From positions 124,001 to 188,000 of the forward strand of contig JAIUOW010000007.1 of NCBI GenBank assembly GCA_020161775.1: a stretch of 64,000 nucleotides of DNA. Direction: 5' to 3'. This document shows positions 16,742 to 25,181 of the stretch, one piece after another (the stretch's first letter is position 1; each line of letters opens with the position of its first letter). The position numbers and the translations under genes are program-made. The stretch is from Pseudomonadota bacterium. GTDB lineage: Bacteria > Pseudomonadota > Gammaproteobacteria > Burkholderiales > Burkholderiaceae_C. The notes under the pieces were generated by a model. That model made no database searches and had not been told where the DNA came from. It saw nothing but the letters and a program-made list of their open reading frames with translations.

Positions 16742-17917
16742 TCAGCTTTGCGACGCGCGCGGCGCATAGTTGTTGGCCACCACCTCGCCAAACGGGCCAT
16801 TCAGCTTTTGCCCCGGCAGGCTGCCCTGCAGGTCTGAACGCAGGCGCCGCGGCAGCAAGGGAAACACCAGCTCGGCAAAGCGATAGGCCTCTTCCAGGTG
16901 CGGATAGCCCGACAGCACGAAGGTGTCCAGCCCCAGCGCGGCGTATTCCTCAATGCGCTGCGCCACCTGCTGCGGGCTGCCCACCAGGGCCGTGCCCGCG
17001 CCACCGCGCACCAGGCCCACGCCGGCCCACAGGTTGGGGCTGATCTCCAGGTCTGCGCGGCTGCGCTTCTTCCCTCCCCCATGCAGCGCAGCCATGCGCC
17101 GCTGTCCTTCTGAATCCATTTTCTGGAACGCGCTCTGTGCACGGATCACCGTGTCGTCGTCCAGCCGGCTGATCAGGTCGTCGGCCGCCTGCCAGGCCGC
17201 CTGTTCCGTCTCGCGCACGATCACGTGCAGGCGGATGCCGAACTTCACCGTGCGGCCATGCTTTGCGGCACGTTCACGCACGTCGGCCACTTTTTGGGCC
17301 ACGTCGGCTGGCGGCTCACCCCAGGTCAGGTAGGTATCCACCTGCTCGGCCGCCAATTCGTGCGCCGGCGCCGATGACCCGCCGAAGTACACCGGCGGAT
17401 ACGGCTTTTGCAATGGCGGGAACAACAACCTGGCGCCCTTGACGCTCAGATGCTTGCCGTCGTAGTCCAAGCTTTGGCCATCGTGGCTTCTGGCGATGAT
17501 TTCGCGCCAGATGCGGATGAACTCCGCCGACTGCTCATAACGCGACGCATGGTCCTGGAATACGCCGTCGCCTTCCAGCTCGGTCTGGTCGCCGCCGGTC
17601 ACCAGGTTGATCAGCAGGCGCCCGCCCGACAGGCGGTCGAACGTGGCGGCCATGCGGGCGGCGAGCGACGGCTGGTGCAGGCCGGGGCGCACGGCCACCA
17701 GGAACTTGAGCCGTTTCGTCACCGGCAGCAGCGACGCCGCAACGACCCAAGGGTCTTCGCACGAGCGCCCGGTGGGGATCAGCACCCCCTCGTAGCCCAG
17801 GTTGTCGGCCGCCTGGGCAATCTGCTTCAGGTAGTCATGGTTGACCTCGCGGGCGCCCTCGCTGGTGCCCAGGTAGCGGCTGTCTCCGTGGGTGGGGATG
17901 AACCAGAAAACTTGCAT
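16742..17917 (-). CDS. ssuD: FMNH2-dependent alkanesulfonate monooxygenase SsuD
   Basis: A 391-residue bacterial-luciferase-fold enzyme that cleaves alkanesulfonates to aldehyde and sulfite using FMNH2 and O2. Family landmarks are the N-terminal [82 protein letters not shown], and the C-terminal [24 protein letters not shown]. Full length. It sits between ssuA and ssuC in the same operon; the FMNH2 would come from the reductase at 20085-20681. Confidence 0.97.
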   Translation of the reverse strand: MQVFWFIPTHGDSRYLGTSEGAREVNHDYLKQIAQAADNLGYEGVLIPTGRSCEDPWVVAASLLPVTKRLKFLVAVRPGLHQPSLAARMAATFDRLSGGRLLINLVTGGDQTELEGDGVFQDHASRYEQSAEFIRIWREIIARSHDGQSLDYDGKHLSVKGARLLFPPLQKPYPPVYFGGSSAPAHELAAEQVDTYLTWGEPPADVAQKVADVRERAAKHGRTVKFGIRLHVIVRETEQAAWQAADDLISRLDDDTVIRAQSAFQKMDSEGQRRMAALHGGGKKRSRADLEISPNLWAGVGLVRGGAGTALVGSPQQVAQRIEEYAALGLDTFVLSGYPHLEEAYRFAELVFPLLPRRLRSDLQGSLPGQKLNGPFGEVVANNYAPRASQS

Positions 17918-17926
17918 GGCCTTCCT

Positions 17927-18919
17927 TTACTTTGCTGCGAGCGACAGGCCTTCAGGCCGCCACACGATGTCGGAAACGCGCACGGGCTTGGGGATCAGGC
18001 CCAGCTTGTGGAACGCATCGGCCACGCGTTGCTGGTCGGCCACGGTCTGCGCATTCAGCGGCCCCACGGGCGAGCGCGGGCGGCGCTGCAGGAACAGGCT
18101 GACCACGCCCGCGTCCAGCCCGCTGAAGCCGGCGATGAGCTTGATCGCCTCGCCCCGGCGCTCCTGCACCAGCTGGTCGGCGCGCGTCAGTTCCTCAAAC
18201 AGCGCGTTGAGCGCCTGGGGGTGCTGCGTGGCGAACGGGCGCGACGCCAGGTAGAACGAGTTGTTGCTGGACAGCTCGCGCCCGGTGGTCAGCACGCGCG
18301 GCTTGATGGCCAGCTCGGTCGCGGCATAGAACGGGTCCCAGATGGCCCAGGCATCCACCGCCTTGCGCTCAAACGCGGCGCGTGCATCGGCCGGGGCCAG
18401 GTAGATGGGCTGGATGTCGTCCCACTTCAGGCCGGCCTTTGCCACCGCCTGCACCAGCAGGTAATGCGCGCTGGAGCCTTTTTGCAGGGCAACGCGCCGC
18501 CCTTTCAGGTCGGCCAGCCGTTTCAGCGGTGAATCCTGGAGCACCAGGATGGCCGAGCTGTCGGGCTTGGGCGGCTCCGCGCCCACGTACAGCAGGTCCT
18601 TGCCCGCGGCCTGCGCGAACACGGGCGGCGAATCGCCGGTCAGGCCGAATTCCAGGCTGCCAACGGACAGGGCCTCCAGCAGCTGCGGGCCGGCCGGGAA
18701 TTCAACCCAGGCCACTTTGGTGTGGGGCAGGCGCTTTTCGAGCCAGCCCGATTGCTTGATGACGACCAGGTTGGCGGCCGACTTCTGGTAACCGATGCGC
18801 AGTTGCGCAGGTGCGCTGTCCGGCGCCTGGGCGCGGCTGCCAGCGGCCCACAGTGCGGCGGTGGTGGCCAGCAGGCGCAGGAAGTTGCGGCGGATCGGCG
18901 AGGTGATGGGGTTTGACAT
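17927..18919 (-). CDS. ssuA: Sulfonate-binding protein SsuA, copy 1 (Tat-type signal)
   Basis: A 330-residue periplasmic binding protein for aliphatic sulfonates. The N-terminus has a twin-arginine-like motif (IRRNFLRLLATTAALWAAGSRAQA), then LRIGYQKSAANLVVIKQSGWLEKRLP and YLAPADARAAFERKAVDAWAIWDPF, all typical of SsuA. It is adjacent to ssuD and shares the operon. A second, more distant paralog precedes it; the two may have different sulfonate specificities. Confidence 0.93.
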   Translation of the reverse strand: MSNPITSPIRRNFLRLLATTAALWAAGSRAQAPDSAPAQLRIGYQKSAANLVVIKQSGWLEKRLPHTKVAWVEFPAGPQLLEALSVGSLEFGLTGDSPPVFAQAAGKDLLYVGAEPPKPDSSAILVLQDSPLKRLADLKGRRVALQKGSSAHYLLVQAVAKAGLKWDDIQPIYLAPADARAAFERKAVDAWAIWDPFYAATELAIKPRVLTTGRELSSNNSFYLASRPFATQHPQALNALFEELTRADQLVQERRGEAIKLIAGFSGLDAGVVSLFLQRRPRSPVGPLNAQTVADQQRVADAFHKLGLIPKPVRVSDIVWRPEGLSLAAK

Positions 18920-18930
18920 GGATGGGCTCC

Positions 18931-19953
18931 TTACTGCGCCGGGTTCCAGGCGGCTTCCTTGACGGAGACAGCCTTGGGAATCAGCTTGAGTTCATGGAAG
19001 GTGTCGGCGATCTTTTGCTGGTCGGCCACCACGGCATCGGTCAGCGGCCGCACGTTGAATTCGTAGCGGCGCAGGCTCAGCTCCACCACGTCCAGCGGCA
19101 GGCCCTGCAGCGGCGCGATGATTTCTGCCGCCTGGCGCAGGTTGGCCTTGAGCCAGCGGCCGCGCTCCACCGAGTCTTCAAACAGCGCCTCGATCACCTT
19201 GGGGTTCTTGCCCACGAAGCCGCGCTCACCCAGGTAGTACTGGTAGTTGTTGACCACGCCCTTGCCATCGGCCAGCACGCGGGCGCCGATGGTCTTTTCA
19301 GCCGACGCCTGGAACGGGTCCCAGATGACCCAGGCGTCCACGGCCTTGCTTTCAAACGCGGCGCGGGCGTCGGCCGGGGCCAGGTACACGGGCTGCACGT
19401 CCGACAGCTTCAAGCCGTTCTTTTCCAGCAGGCGCACCAGCAGGTAATGCACGTTGCTGCCCTTGTTCAAGGCCACCTTTTTGCCCTTCAGCGCGGCCAC
19501 GGATTGGAGCGGCGAATCCTTCGCCACCAGGATGGCCTCGGCCTGCGGCGCGGCCGGGTCGTGGCCGAAGTAAACGAACCTGGCGCCAGCGGCCTGGGCA
19601 AAGATGGGCGGCGCTTCGCCCACGTAGCCCACATCCACCGATCCAACGTTCAGGCCCTCCAGCAGTTGCGGGCCGGCGGGGAATTCCACCCACTTCACGC
19701 CAAAGCCCAGCGGGGCCAGGCGCTTTTCCAGCGACCCTTGCGCCTTTTGCAGCACGAACAGGCTGGCCGACTTCTGATACCCGATGCGAAGCTCGGCCCT
19801 GGCCTGCGCTTGCGCCACGGGCAGCAGCAGGAAACTCGTGACCAGCAGCGCAGCCAGGAGCACGACAAGGGCGATGGCCAGGTTGCGCAAGGCCAGCAGC
19901 CAGCGCAGGGAGGGAACAGCGGCTTCGGCGCTGTCAGTGGTGATTTGACTCAT
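18931..19953 (-). CDS. Sulfonate-binding protein SsuA paralog, copy 2
   Basis: A 340-residue SsuA-type protein. It has a long hydrophobic signal or anchor (about 17-50), then LRIGYQKSASLFVLQKAQGSLEKRL, VKWVEFPAGPQLLEGLNVGSVDVGYVGEAPPIFAQAAG and YLAPADARAAFESKAVDAWVIWDPF. These are the same landmarks in the same order as the neighbouring SsuA, indicating a tandem duplication followed by divergence. It ends 11 bp before the start of copy 1. Which sulfonates each binds cannot be told from sequence. Confidence 0.92.
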   Translation of the reverse strand: MSQITTDSAEAAVPSLRWLLALRNLAIALVVLLAALLVTSFLLLPVAQAQARAELRIGYQKSASLFVLQKAQGSLEKRLAPLGFGVKWVEFPAGPQLLEGLNVGSVDVGYVGEAPPIFAQAAGARFVYFGHDPAAPQAEAILVAKDSPLQSVAALKGKKVALNKGSNVHYLLVRLLEKNGLKLSDVQPVYLAPADARAAFESKAVDAWVIWDPFQASAEKTIGARVLADGKGVVNNYQYYLGERGFVGKNPKVIEALFEDSVERGRWLKANLRQAAEIIAPLQGLPLDVVELSLRRYEFNVRPLTDAVVADQQKIADTFHELKLIPKAVSVKEAAWNPAQ

Positions 19954-20084
19954 GGAACTGTCCTTTTTTCATGGGTGGCGGGCGCAGGTATGCTCTGCCG
20001 CCCGCACGGGCGGTTTGACCGGGAAACACGGGAATGCGGCGGCTCGCCCCAGGCACAGGGGCGAAGATTGACCGCAACGGGGTG

Positions 20085-20681
20085 TCAGACGCTACATCGC
20101 ACGCGCGAGAACGGCACGGGCTCGAAGCCAGCCGTGGCCGGCGCCCGGTGGCCACTGTGCAGGCCTTCGTTGAACAAAGTGGCCACGGCTTCGTCCAGCC
20201 GCGCCGTGATGTCGGGGCCCACGGTGTAGGCACCTTCGGGCGTCAGCGCCACCTGGGCATCGGTCGCATAAATGCCCGGCAGGATATGGCGCGCAGCCAG
20301 CGACTGCAGCACGGGGCGCAGCGCATAGTCCAGCGCCAGCATGTGGTGCGGGCTGCCGCCGGTGGCCAGCGGCAGCACCAGCTTGGCCTTCAGCGCGGTC
20401 TGCGGCAGCAGGTCCAGGAACACTTTCAGCACGCCGCTGTAGGCCGCCTTGTACACCGGCGTGGCCACCACGATGGCGGCGGCCCGGTGCACCTGGTCAA
20501 TCGCGCGCGCAATGCTGTGGTGGGCCGTGTCAGCCAGCAGCAGGGCCTGCGGGGGCAGGTCCCGGATCTGCAGCCGCTCGACGTACACGCCGCGCTGTTG
20601 CAGCCGCTGGTGCACGGAATCCAGCAACGCCGCCGAGCGTGACCGCTCCGAAGGACTACCAGCAACAAGCAGAACGGACAT
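20085..20681 (-). CDS. ssuE: NADPH-dependent FMN reductase SsuE
   Basis: A 198-residue flavodoxin-like reductase supplying FMNH2 to SsuD. Motifs are VLLVAGSPSERSRSAALLD, ATPVYKAAYSGVLKVFLDLLP and PLATGGSPHHMLALDYALRPVLQ. The start at 20681 gives the canonical MSVLLVAGSPS; the frame remains open upstream through the repeat element and is not coding there. It lies upstream of the ssuA paralogs in the same direction, separated by a 131-bp gap. Confidence 0.9.
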   Translation of the reverse strand: MSVLLVAGSPSERSRSAALLDSVHQRLQQRGVYVERLQIRDLPPQALLLADTAHHSIARAIDQVHRAAAIVVATPVYKAAYSGVLKVFLDLLPQTALKAKLVLPLATGGSPHHMLALDYALRPVLQSLAARHILPGIYATDAQVALTPEGAYTVGPDITARLDEAVATLFNEGLHSGHRAPATAGFEPVPFSRVRCSV

Positions 20682-20714
20682 GGTGATGAGGGGTTTTTCG
20701 GGCGAAGTGAAACC

Positions 20715-20786
20715 TGTCATGCCGGACTTGATCCGGCATCCATCGTGGCGTGCCAACATGGATTGCGGGTCAAGCCCGCAATGACA
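20715..20786. repeat. REP-like palindromic pair, copy 2, intergenic
   Basis: Two 28-bp palindromic arms, 20715-20742 (core GCCGGACTTGATCCGGC) and 20759-20786 (core TGCGGGTCAAGCCCGCA), again carry TGTCAT and ATCCA flanks and lie in opposite orientation. The element fills most of the gap between sbp and ssuE and could act as a transcript-processing or partial termination site between them. Confidence 0.85.
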
Positions 20787-20797
20787 GACCGGTGGTT

Positions 20798-21826
20798 CTA
20801 TTTCTTCGTGTAGATCTGGTCGAAGCTGCCGCCATCGGCAAAGTGGTCCTTGTCGGCCTTGGCCCAGCCACCGAATGCCTCGTCGATGGTGAACAGGTTC
20901 AGCTTGGGCAACTGCCAGGCGTACTTGGCCTGTGCCTTGGCGCTGGTCGGGCGGTAGAAGTGCTTGCCAATGATGTCCTGGGCTTCTTCGCTGTACAGGT
21001 ACTTCAGGTACTCCTCCGCCACCGTGCGGGCGCCTTTCTTGTCCACATTCTTGTCTACCACGGTGACCGGCGGCTGCGCGAGGACCGACAGCGACGGATA
21101 GACAAAGTCAACCTTGCTGCCGAACTCCTTTTCCAGCAGGTAGGCCTCGTTCTCCCAGCTGATGAATACGTCACCCTGGTTGCGCTGGGCGAAGGTCACC
21201 GACGAGCCCCGGGCGCCGGTGTCCAGAATCGACACGTTGGCGTAGAGTTTCTGCACAAACTCCTTGGCTTTCGCATCACCGCCGTACTTGCGCTTGGCAA
21301 ATTCCCAGGCCGCCAGGTAATTCCAGCGCGCGCCGCCCGAGGTCTTGGGGTTGGGCGTGATGACGTTGATGCCGGGCTTGATCAGGTCGTCCCAGTCCTT
21401 GATGCCCTTGGGGTTGCCCTGGCGCACCACCAGCACGATGGTGGAGGTGTAGGGCGACGAGGCCAGCGGCAGGCGCTTTTGCCAGTCCTTGGGCAACCAG
21501 CCGCCGTTGGTGTGGATGGCGTCGATGTCGCCAGCCAGCGCCAGCGTCACCACGTCGGCGTCGAGCCCGTCAATCACCGAGCGCGCCTGGCGGCCCGAGC
21601 CGCCGTGGCTTTGCTTGATGGTCACGTCCTGGCCGGTCCTGGCCTTCCAGTGTTTGACAAAGGCCTGGTTGTATTCGACGTACAGCTCGCGCGTCGGGTC
21701 ATAGGACACATTGAGCAGCGTCACCGGCGCGCTGGCCTGGGCGAATGCGGTCACGCCCGGCAGGGCCAAAGCGGCTGCAGCGGCTGCGGCCAGGGGAATC
21801 TTGATAAAGTCGCGGCGAAGGCTCAT
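20798..21826 (-). CDS. sbp: Periplasmic sulfate-binding protein, second paralog
   Basis: A 342-residue sulfate-binding protein with a long Ala-rich signal peptide ([31 protein letters not shown]). Family motifs are [64 protein letters not shown] and [19 protein letters not shown]. It is the first minus-strand gene of the sulfonate block and diverges from the gene at 21950 across a 123-bp AT-rich gap, which probably contains a sulfur-responsive promoter. It has no adjacent permease, so it may share CysT/CysW with the other Sbp. Confidence 0.94.
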   Translation of the reverse strand: MSLRRDFIKIPLAAAAAAALALPGVTAFAQASAPVTLLNVSYDPTRELYVEYNQAFVKHWKARTGQDVTIKQSHGGSGRQARSVIDGLDADVVTLALAGDIDAIHTNGGWLPKDWQKRLPLASSPYTSTIVLVVRQGNPKGIKDWDDLIKPGINVITPNPKTSGGARWNYLAAWEFAKRKYGGDAKAKEFVQKLYANVSILDTGARGSSVTFAQRNQGDVFISWENEAYLLEKEFGSKVDFVYPSLSVLAQPPVTVVDKNVDKKGARTVAEEYLKYLYSEEAQDIIGKHFYRPTSAKAQAKYAWQLPKLNLFTIDEAFGGWAKADKDHFADGGSFDQIYTKK

Positions 21827-21949
21827 AACGGTCTCTCAGTGCATGGAAATGTGAACAGGAGCCGATTCTGGAAGCCGCTCTTCAAAACTGGAACCAATAA
21901 GATTTCAGTTGTTAATTTCAAAAACATCCTAAACACCCAAAGGCACCCC

Positions 21950-22225
21950 ATGGCCCGTACCGTCAATTGCGTCAAGCTCGGCCGCGAGGCCGAAGGCATG
22001 GACTTTCCCCCCTACCCCGGTGAGCTGGGCAAGCGCATCTGGGAGAACGTGAGCAAGGAAGCCTGGGCCCAGTGGCTCAAGCAGCAGACCATGCTGGTCA
22101 ATGAAAACCGCCTGAACCTGGCTGACCAGCGCGCGCGTGAATACCTCAAGCGCCAGATGGAAAACCATTTCTTTGGCGCCGGCGCCGACGTGGCCCAGGG
22201 CTACGTGCCGCCCACCAATCCCTGA
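21950..22225 (+). CDS. yggX: Fe(2+)-trafficking / oxidative damage protection protein (YggX family)
   Basis: A 91-residue protein of the YggX family, which protects iron-sulfur enzymes from oxidative damage and handles labile iron. The sequence begins [19 protein letters not shown] and includes [40 protein letters not shown]; the conserved Cys is at position 7. The ATG at 21950 lies within a much longer open frame that is antisense to sbp; only this segment is coding. Nearby Fe-S enzymes (CysI, CysH, ferredoxin) are plausible beneficiaries. Confidence 0.94.
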   Translation: MARTVNCVKLGREAEGMDFPPYPGELGKRIWENVSKEAWAQWLKQQTMLVNENRLNLADQRAREYLKRQMENHFFGAGADVAQGYVPPTNP

Positions 22226-22248
22226 TTTCCACCCGCTTTGAAGCACCC

Positions 22249-23433
22249 ATGACGGCCCGCCGCTGCGCGGTCATCGGCGGCGGCATCGCGGGCGCCAGCG
22301 TGGCGGCCAGCCTGGCGCGGCGCGGCTGGCAGGTGCAGGTGCTGGACGCCGCGGCGCAGCCCGCCGCCGGTGCATCGGGCCTGCCCGTGGGCCTGTTTGC
22401 CCCGCATGTCTCGCCAGACGACGCGATCCTGTCGCGCCTGACGCGCGCCGGTGTGCAGGCCACGCTGCAACAGGCCCGCGCCCTGCTGGTGCAGGGCCAG
22501 GACTGGAACGCCAGCGGCGTGCTGGAGCACGGCGTGAAAGGCGCAAGGCGCCTGCCTGCGCACGACACCAGCTCGCGCCCCGCCACGCCCGCCGAACGCG
22601 CAGCCGCCGGGCTGGCCGCCGATGCGCCCGCGCTGTGGCACGCGCAGGCCGGCTGGCTCAAGCCGGCGCGGCTGGTGCGGGCGCTGCTGACCCAGCCGGG
22701 CATTGAATGGCGCGGCCACTGTGCCGTGGCAGCCGTGGTGCGCCATGGCGCCGGCTGGCAGTTGCAGGATGGCGCCGGCTGGCAGTTGCAGGATGGCGCC
22801 GGCTGGCAGTTGCAGGATGGCGCCGGCTGGCTGGTGCAGGATGCCGCCGGCCAGTGCCTGGCCGAGGCGCCGCTGGTGGTGGTGGCCGCCGGGCCGCACA
22901 GCGCGGCGCTGCTGGGTGCGCGCCTGCCGCTGCAGCCGCTGCGCGGCCAGATCGCCTGGGGCCGCTGTGGCGACGCGCGGCTGCCGCCCTTTCCCGTGAA
23001 CGGCCACGGCAGCCTGGTGGCGGGCATTGCGCATGAAGGCGCCGCGGCCTGGTTCGTCGGATCCACCTTTGAGCGCGCCAGCACCGACACCCAGGTGCGC
23101 CCGGACGACCACGCCGCCAACCTGGCGCGGCTGCAGCTGCTGCTGCCGGCGGCGGCGCGTGAACTGGCGCCACAGTTCAGCGGCGCCGCGGGTAGCCCGG
23201 CGGTGCGCGGCTGGGCCGGTGTGCGTGCCACGCTGCCCGACCGGCTGCCGGCCGTGGGGCCGGTGGATGAAGCCGCGGCGCCGGGCCTGTGGGCCAGCAC
23301 CGGCATGGGCTCGCGCGGGCTGACGCTGGCGGTGCTGTGCGGCGAGCTGCTGGCCGCGCGGGCATCTGGCGAGCCCGCACCGCTTGCCCCGCAGTTGGCG
23401 GCGGCCCTGGCCGCGCAGCGCTACACGCGCTGA
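22249..23433 (+). CDS. FAD-dependent tRNA-modification oxidoreductase, MnmC C-terminal domain type
   Basis: A 394-residue FAD protein like the C-terminal half of MnmC, which removes the carboxymethyl group from cmnm5s2U34 in tRNA. The FAD-binding motif is VIGGGIAGASVAASLARRG at the N-terminus; AGASGLPVGLFAPHVSPDD and GWAGVRATLPDRLPAVGPV are typical of MnmC2, and the end has GLWASTGMGSRGLTLAVLCGELLAA. The methyltransferase half found in bifunctional MnmC is absent here. An in-frame 24-bp tandem repeat adds about three copies of GAGWQLQD near residues 167-198. Its 3' end overlaps the convergent gene by 13 bp. Confidence 0.85.
   Translation: MTARRCAVIGGGIAGASVAASLARRGWQVQVLDAAAQPAAGASGLPVGLFAPHVSPDDAILSRLTRAGVQATLQQARALLVQGQDWNASGVLEHGVKGARRLPAHDTSSRPATPAERAAAGLAADAPALWHAQAGWLKPARLVRALLTQPGIEWRGHCAVAAVVRHGAGWQLQDGAGWQLQDGAGWQLQDGAGWLVQDAAGQCLAEAPLVVVAAGPHSAALLGARLPLQPLRGQIAWGRCGDARLPPFPVNGHGSLVAGIAHEGAAAWFVGSTFERASTDTQVRPDDHAANLARLQLLLPAAARELAPQFSGAAGSPAVRGWAGVRATLPDRLPAVGPVDEAAAPGLWASTGMGSRGLTLAVLCGELLAARASGEPAPLAPQLAAALAAQRYTR
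22747..22842 (+). repeat. In-frame 24-bp tandem repeat, four units
   Basis: Three identical 24-bp units (22747-22770, 22771-22794, 22795-22818) and one variant unit (22819-22842) encode GAGWQLQD three times, then GAGWLVQD. Because the unit is a multiple of three, copy-number change by slippage keeps the mnmC-like frame. The identical copies suggest recent expansion. Confidence 0.95.
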
Positions 23434-24173
23434 AGCAAGGCGTGCAGCTGCGCAGGGTCGTAGGGTTTGACCCAGGCGACGGCACCGTGCAGCCGCGCGC
23501 GCAGACGCCACAAGAGGGGCGGGGCGCAAAACACAAGATGTGGAATGGGCGGCTGGGCGCCGCGCAGTTCACGCAGCACCCACGCCACATCGGCCAACGC
23601 CGCGTCGGCAATGACCAGCTGGTAGTGCGCCTTGCTCACGCAGGCCAGGCCTTCGGCGCCGGTCACGGCCTCGTCCACGTCTGTCAGCTGCGCCAGCGCC
23701 AGCCGCGCGCGCAGGTACAGGCGCTCTTCCAGGCTGGGGTTGATGACCAGCACGCGCGGGGCCGGGGCCTCGGGCTGGCCGCCCGGCGGCGCCGTGTCAG
23801 GCCATGCCTCTTCGGACGTCACCACGTCAAGGCCCAGGTCCAGGTCCATATCTGGCAGGATGCCGAACAGGCTGTCCATCGCCTGCACCACATGGGGCCA
23901 GTGCAGCGGGCGGCTGAAGGTCCGCAAGGCACCCGGCGGCGGGTTGTCGCCGACCCAGATGAGCTGGGTCGCGGCGTCCTGCTGCAGGCCCAGGGCCAAC
24001 TGCGCCTCGTAGCTGTCGCCATCCACCAGGGCCAGCCGCGGCGCTGACGGCGCCTCGGGCGCCCACAGCAGGTAATGCACCGGGCCGGCTTCAGACAGGC
24101 GAAACAAGGTGTTGAGCGCATGGCGCTCTGTGTCGTCAAACCCCATCACCTTCACGAATACCTGTTCAGCCAT
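23421..24173 (-). CDS. Degenerate receiver-domain protein, function unknown
   Basis: A 250-residue protein. Residues about 1-120 (AEQVFVKVMGFDDTERHALNTLFRLSE) form an unrecognised N-terminal domain. Residues about 140-250 look like a response-regulator receiver (PRVLVINPSLEERLYLRARLAL ... YQLVIADAALADVAWVLREL ... AVAWVKPYDPAQL). The acidic pair normally found after the first strand is replaced by Asn-Pro, so phosphorylation is doubtful although the central Asp and Lys remain. The start at 24173 was chosen because the upstream extension has no similarity to a protein. No partner kinase is adjacent. Confidence 0.7.
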   Translation of the reverse strand: MAEQVFVKVMGFDDTERHALNTLFRLSEAGPVHYLLWAPEAPSAPRLALVDGDSYEAQLALGLQQDAATQLIWVGDNPPPGALRTFSRPLHWPHVVQAMDSLFGILPDMDLDLGLDVVTSEEAWPDTAPPGGQPEAPAPRVLVINPSLEERLYLRARLALAQLTDVDEAVTGAEGLACVSKAHYQLVIADAALADVAWVLRELRGAQPPIPHLVFCAPPLLWRLRARLHGAVAWVKPYDPAQLHALLQRV

Positions 24174-24303
24174 GTCGCGCCTCGCCCCTCTCACCGCCCG
24201 CCCCGCAGGCCCTGTTTGTCTGGTGCTGATTATGGTTGCAGCCAACCGGCCCTTATCCGACCCACCGCCACAAATGCCCGCAACCCCGCGCCAGCACTGG
24301 CGC

Positions 24304-24369
24304 ATAAGCTTATCTGCATAAAGCGTGAACGAAAAAATCGTTGGGATTCATATGCGCGCTGCGTACAGT
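24304..24369 (+). promoter_or_regulatory. Putative promoter and palindromic operator for the sulfate-reduction genes
   Basis: TTGGGA (24341-24346) and TACAGT (24364-24369) are 17 bp apart, four of six matches each. A perfect ATAAGCTTAT palindrome at 24304-24313 and an AT-rich stretch lie just upstream, a place where a LysR-type regulator such as CysB would be expected. The predicted transcription start would fall at or next to the ATG at 24377, implying a leaderless or nearly leaderless message; no ribosome site precedes that ATG. Confidence 0.4.
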
Positions 24370-24376
24370 CGCGCCC

Positions 24377-25168
24377 ATGCATGAAGCGGCGTTTGTCCTT
24401 GCGGGGTTTTTTGTTGGCGTGATCGTCGGGCTCACCGGCGTGGGCGGCGGCTCGCTGATGACGCCCATCCTGATCTTCGGCTTCGGCATCAAGCCGTACA
24501 TGGCCATCGGCACCGACCTCCTGTTTGCCGCCTTCACCAAGGGTGGGGGCTCGCTGGCGCTGGCACGGGCCCGCCTGATCGACTGGCCGGTGGTGGGCCT
24601 GCTGTCGCTGGGCAGCATTCCGGCCGCGCTGGCCACCATTTACGTGCTGCACCGCGTGGGCCCGGCCGATCCGGCCGTGCAGCACATCATGACCACCACA
24701 CTGGGCGCAGCCCTGCTGCTCACCGCCGCGGCCACGCTGTACAAGGCCGTCAAGGGCAAGGCCACGCCCCGCCACATCGACGCGGCCCAGCTGGCGCTGG
24801 CGGCCCGCCCGCGCCACCGGGCGCTGCCGGTGCTGTTTGGCGCAGCCATCGGCACGCTGGTGTCGCTCACCTCCGTGGGTGCGGGCGCCATTGGCGTGAC
24901 GGCGCTCATGCTGCTTTACCCCGCGCTGCCGCTGCCGCGCATCGTGGCTGCCGACATCGCCTACGCCGTGCCGCTGACGCTGGTGGCCGGCCTGGGCCAT
25001 GCGTCCATCGGCTCGGTGGACTGGCAACTGCTGGGCCTGCTGCTGGCGGGCTCGCTGCCCGGCATCTGGCTGGGCTCGCGCCTGGTGGCGCGCACGCCTG
25101 ACCGGGTCATCCGCTCATTGCTTTCCGTCCTGCTGGCCTACGCCGGCGCCAAGTTGATCTCCATCTGA
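24377..25168 (+). CDS. TauE/SafE-family membrane exporter, probable sulfite or organosulfur exporter
   Basis: A 263-residue polytopic inner-membrane protein with about eight hydrophobic segments and two diagnostic repeats: GLTGVGGGSLMTPILIFGFGI (about 17-37) and LTSVGAGAIGVTALMLLYPAL (about 168-188). TauE/SafE proteins are proposed to export sulfite, sulfoacetate or related anions. It is 13 bp upstream of cysI and in the same direction, so a role in avoiding sulfite toxicity during sulfate or sulfonate use is likely. Confidence 0.9.
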   Translation: MHEAAFVLAGFFVGVIVGLTGVGGGSLMTPILIFGFGIKPYMAIGTDLLFAAFTKGGGSLALARARLIDWPVVGLLSLGSIPAALATIYVLHRVGPADPAVQHIMTTTLGAALLLTAAATLYKAVKGKATPRHIDAAQLALAARPRHRALPVLFGAAIGTLVSLTSVGAGAIGVTALMLLYPALPLPRIVAADIAYAVPLTLVAGLGHASIGSVDWQLLGLLLAGSLPGIWLGSRLVARTPDRVIRSLLSVLLAYAGAKLISI

Positions 25169-25181
25169 AGGAGACCCCACG

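Noticed and set aside
22747-22842. Short regular repeats considered as a CRISPR array
   Set aside because: The units are directly adjacent with no spacers and lie in frame inside a gene; no cas gene is present in the window.
22201-23529. A 442-codon minus-strand frame opposite the MnmC2-like gene
   Set aside because: Antisense shadow; the plus strand has an FAD motif and the expected MnmC C-terminal motifs.
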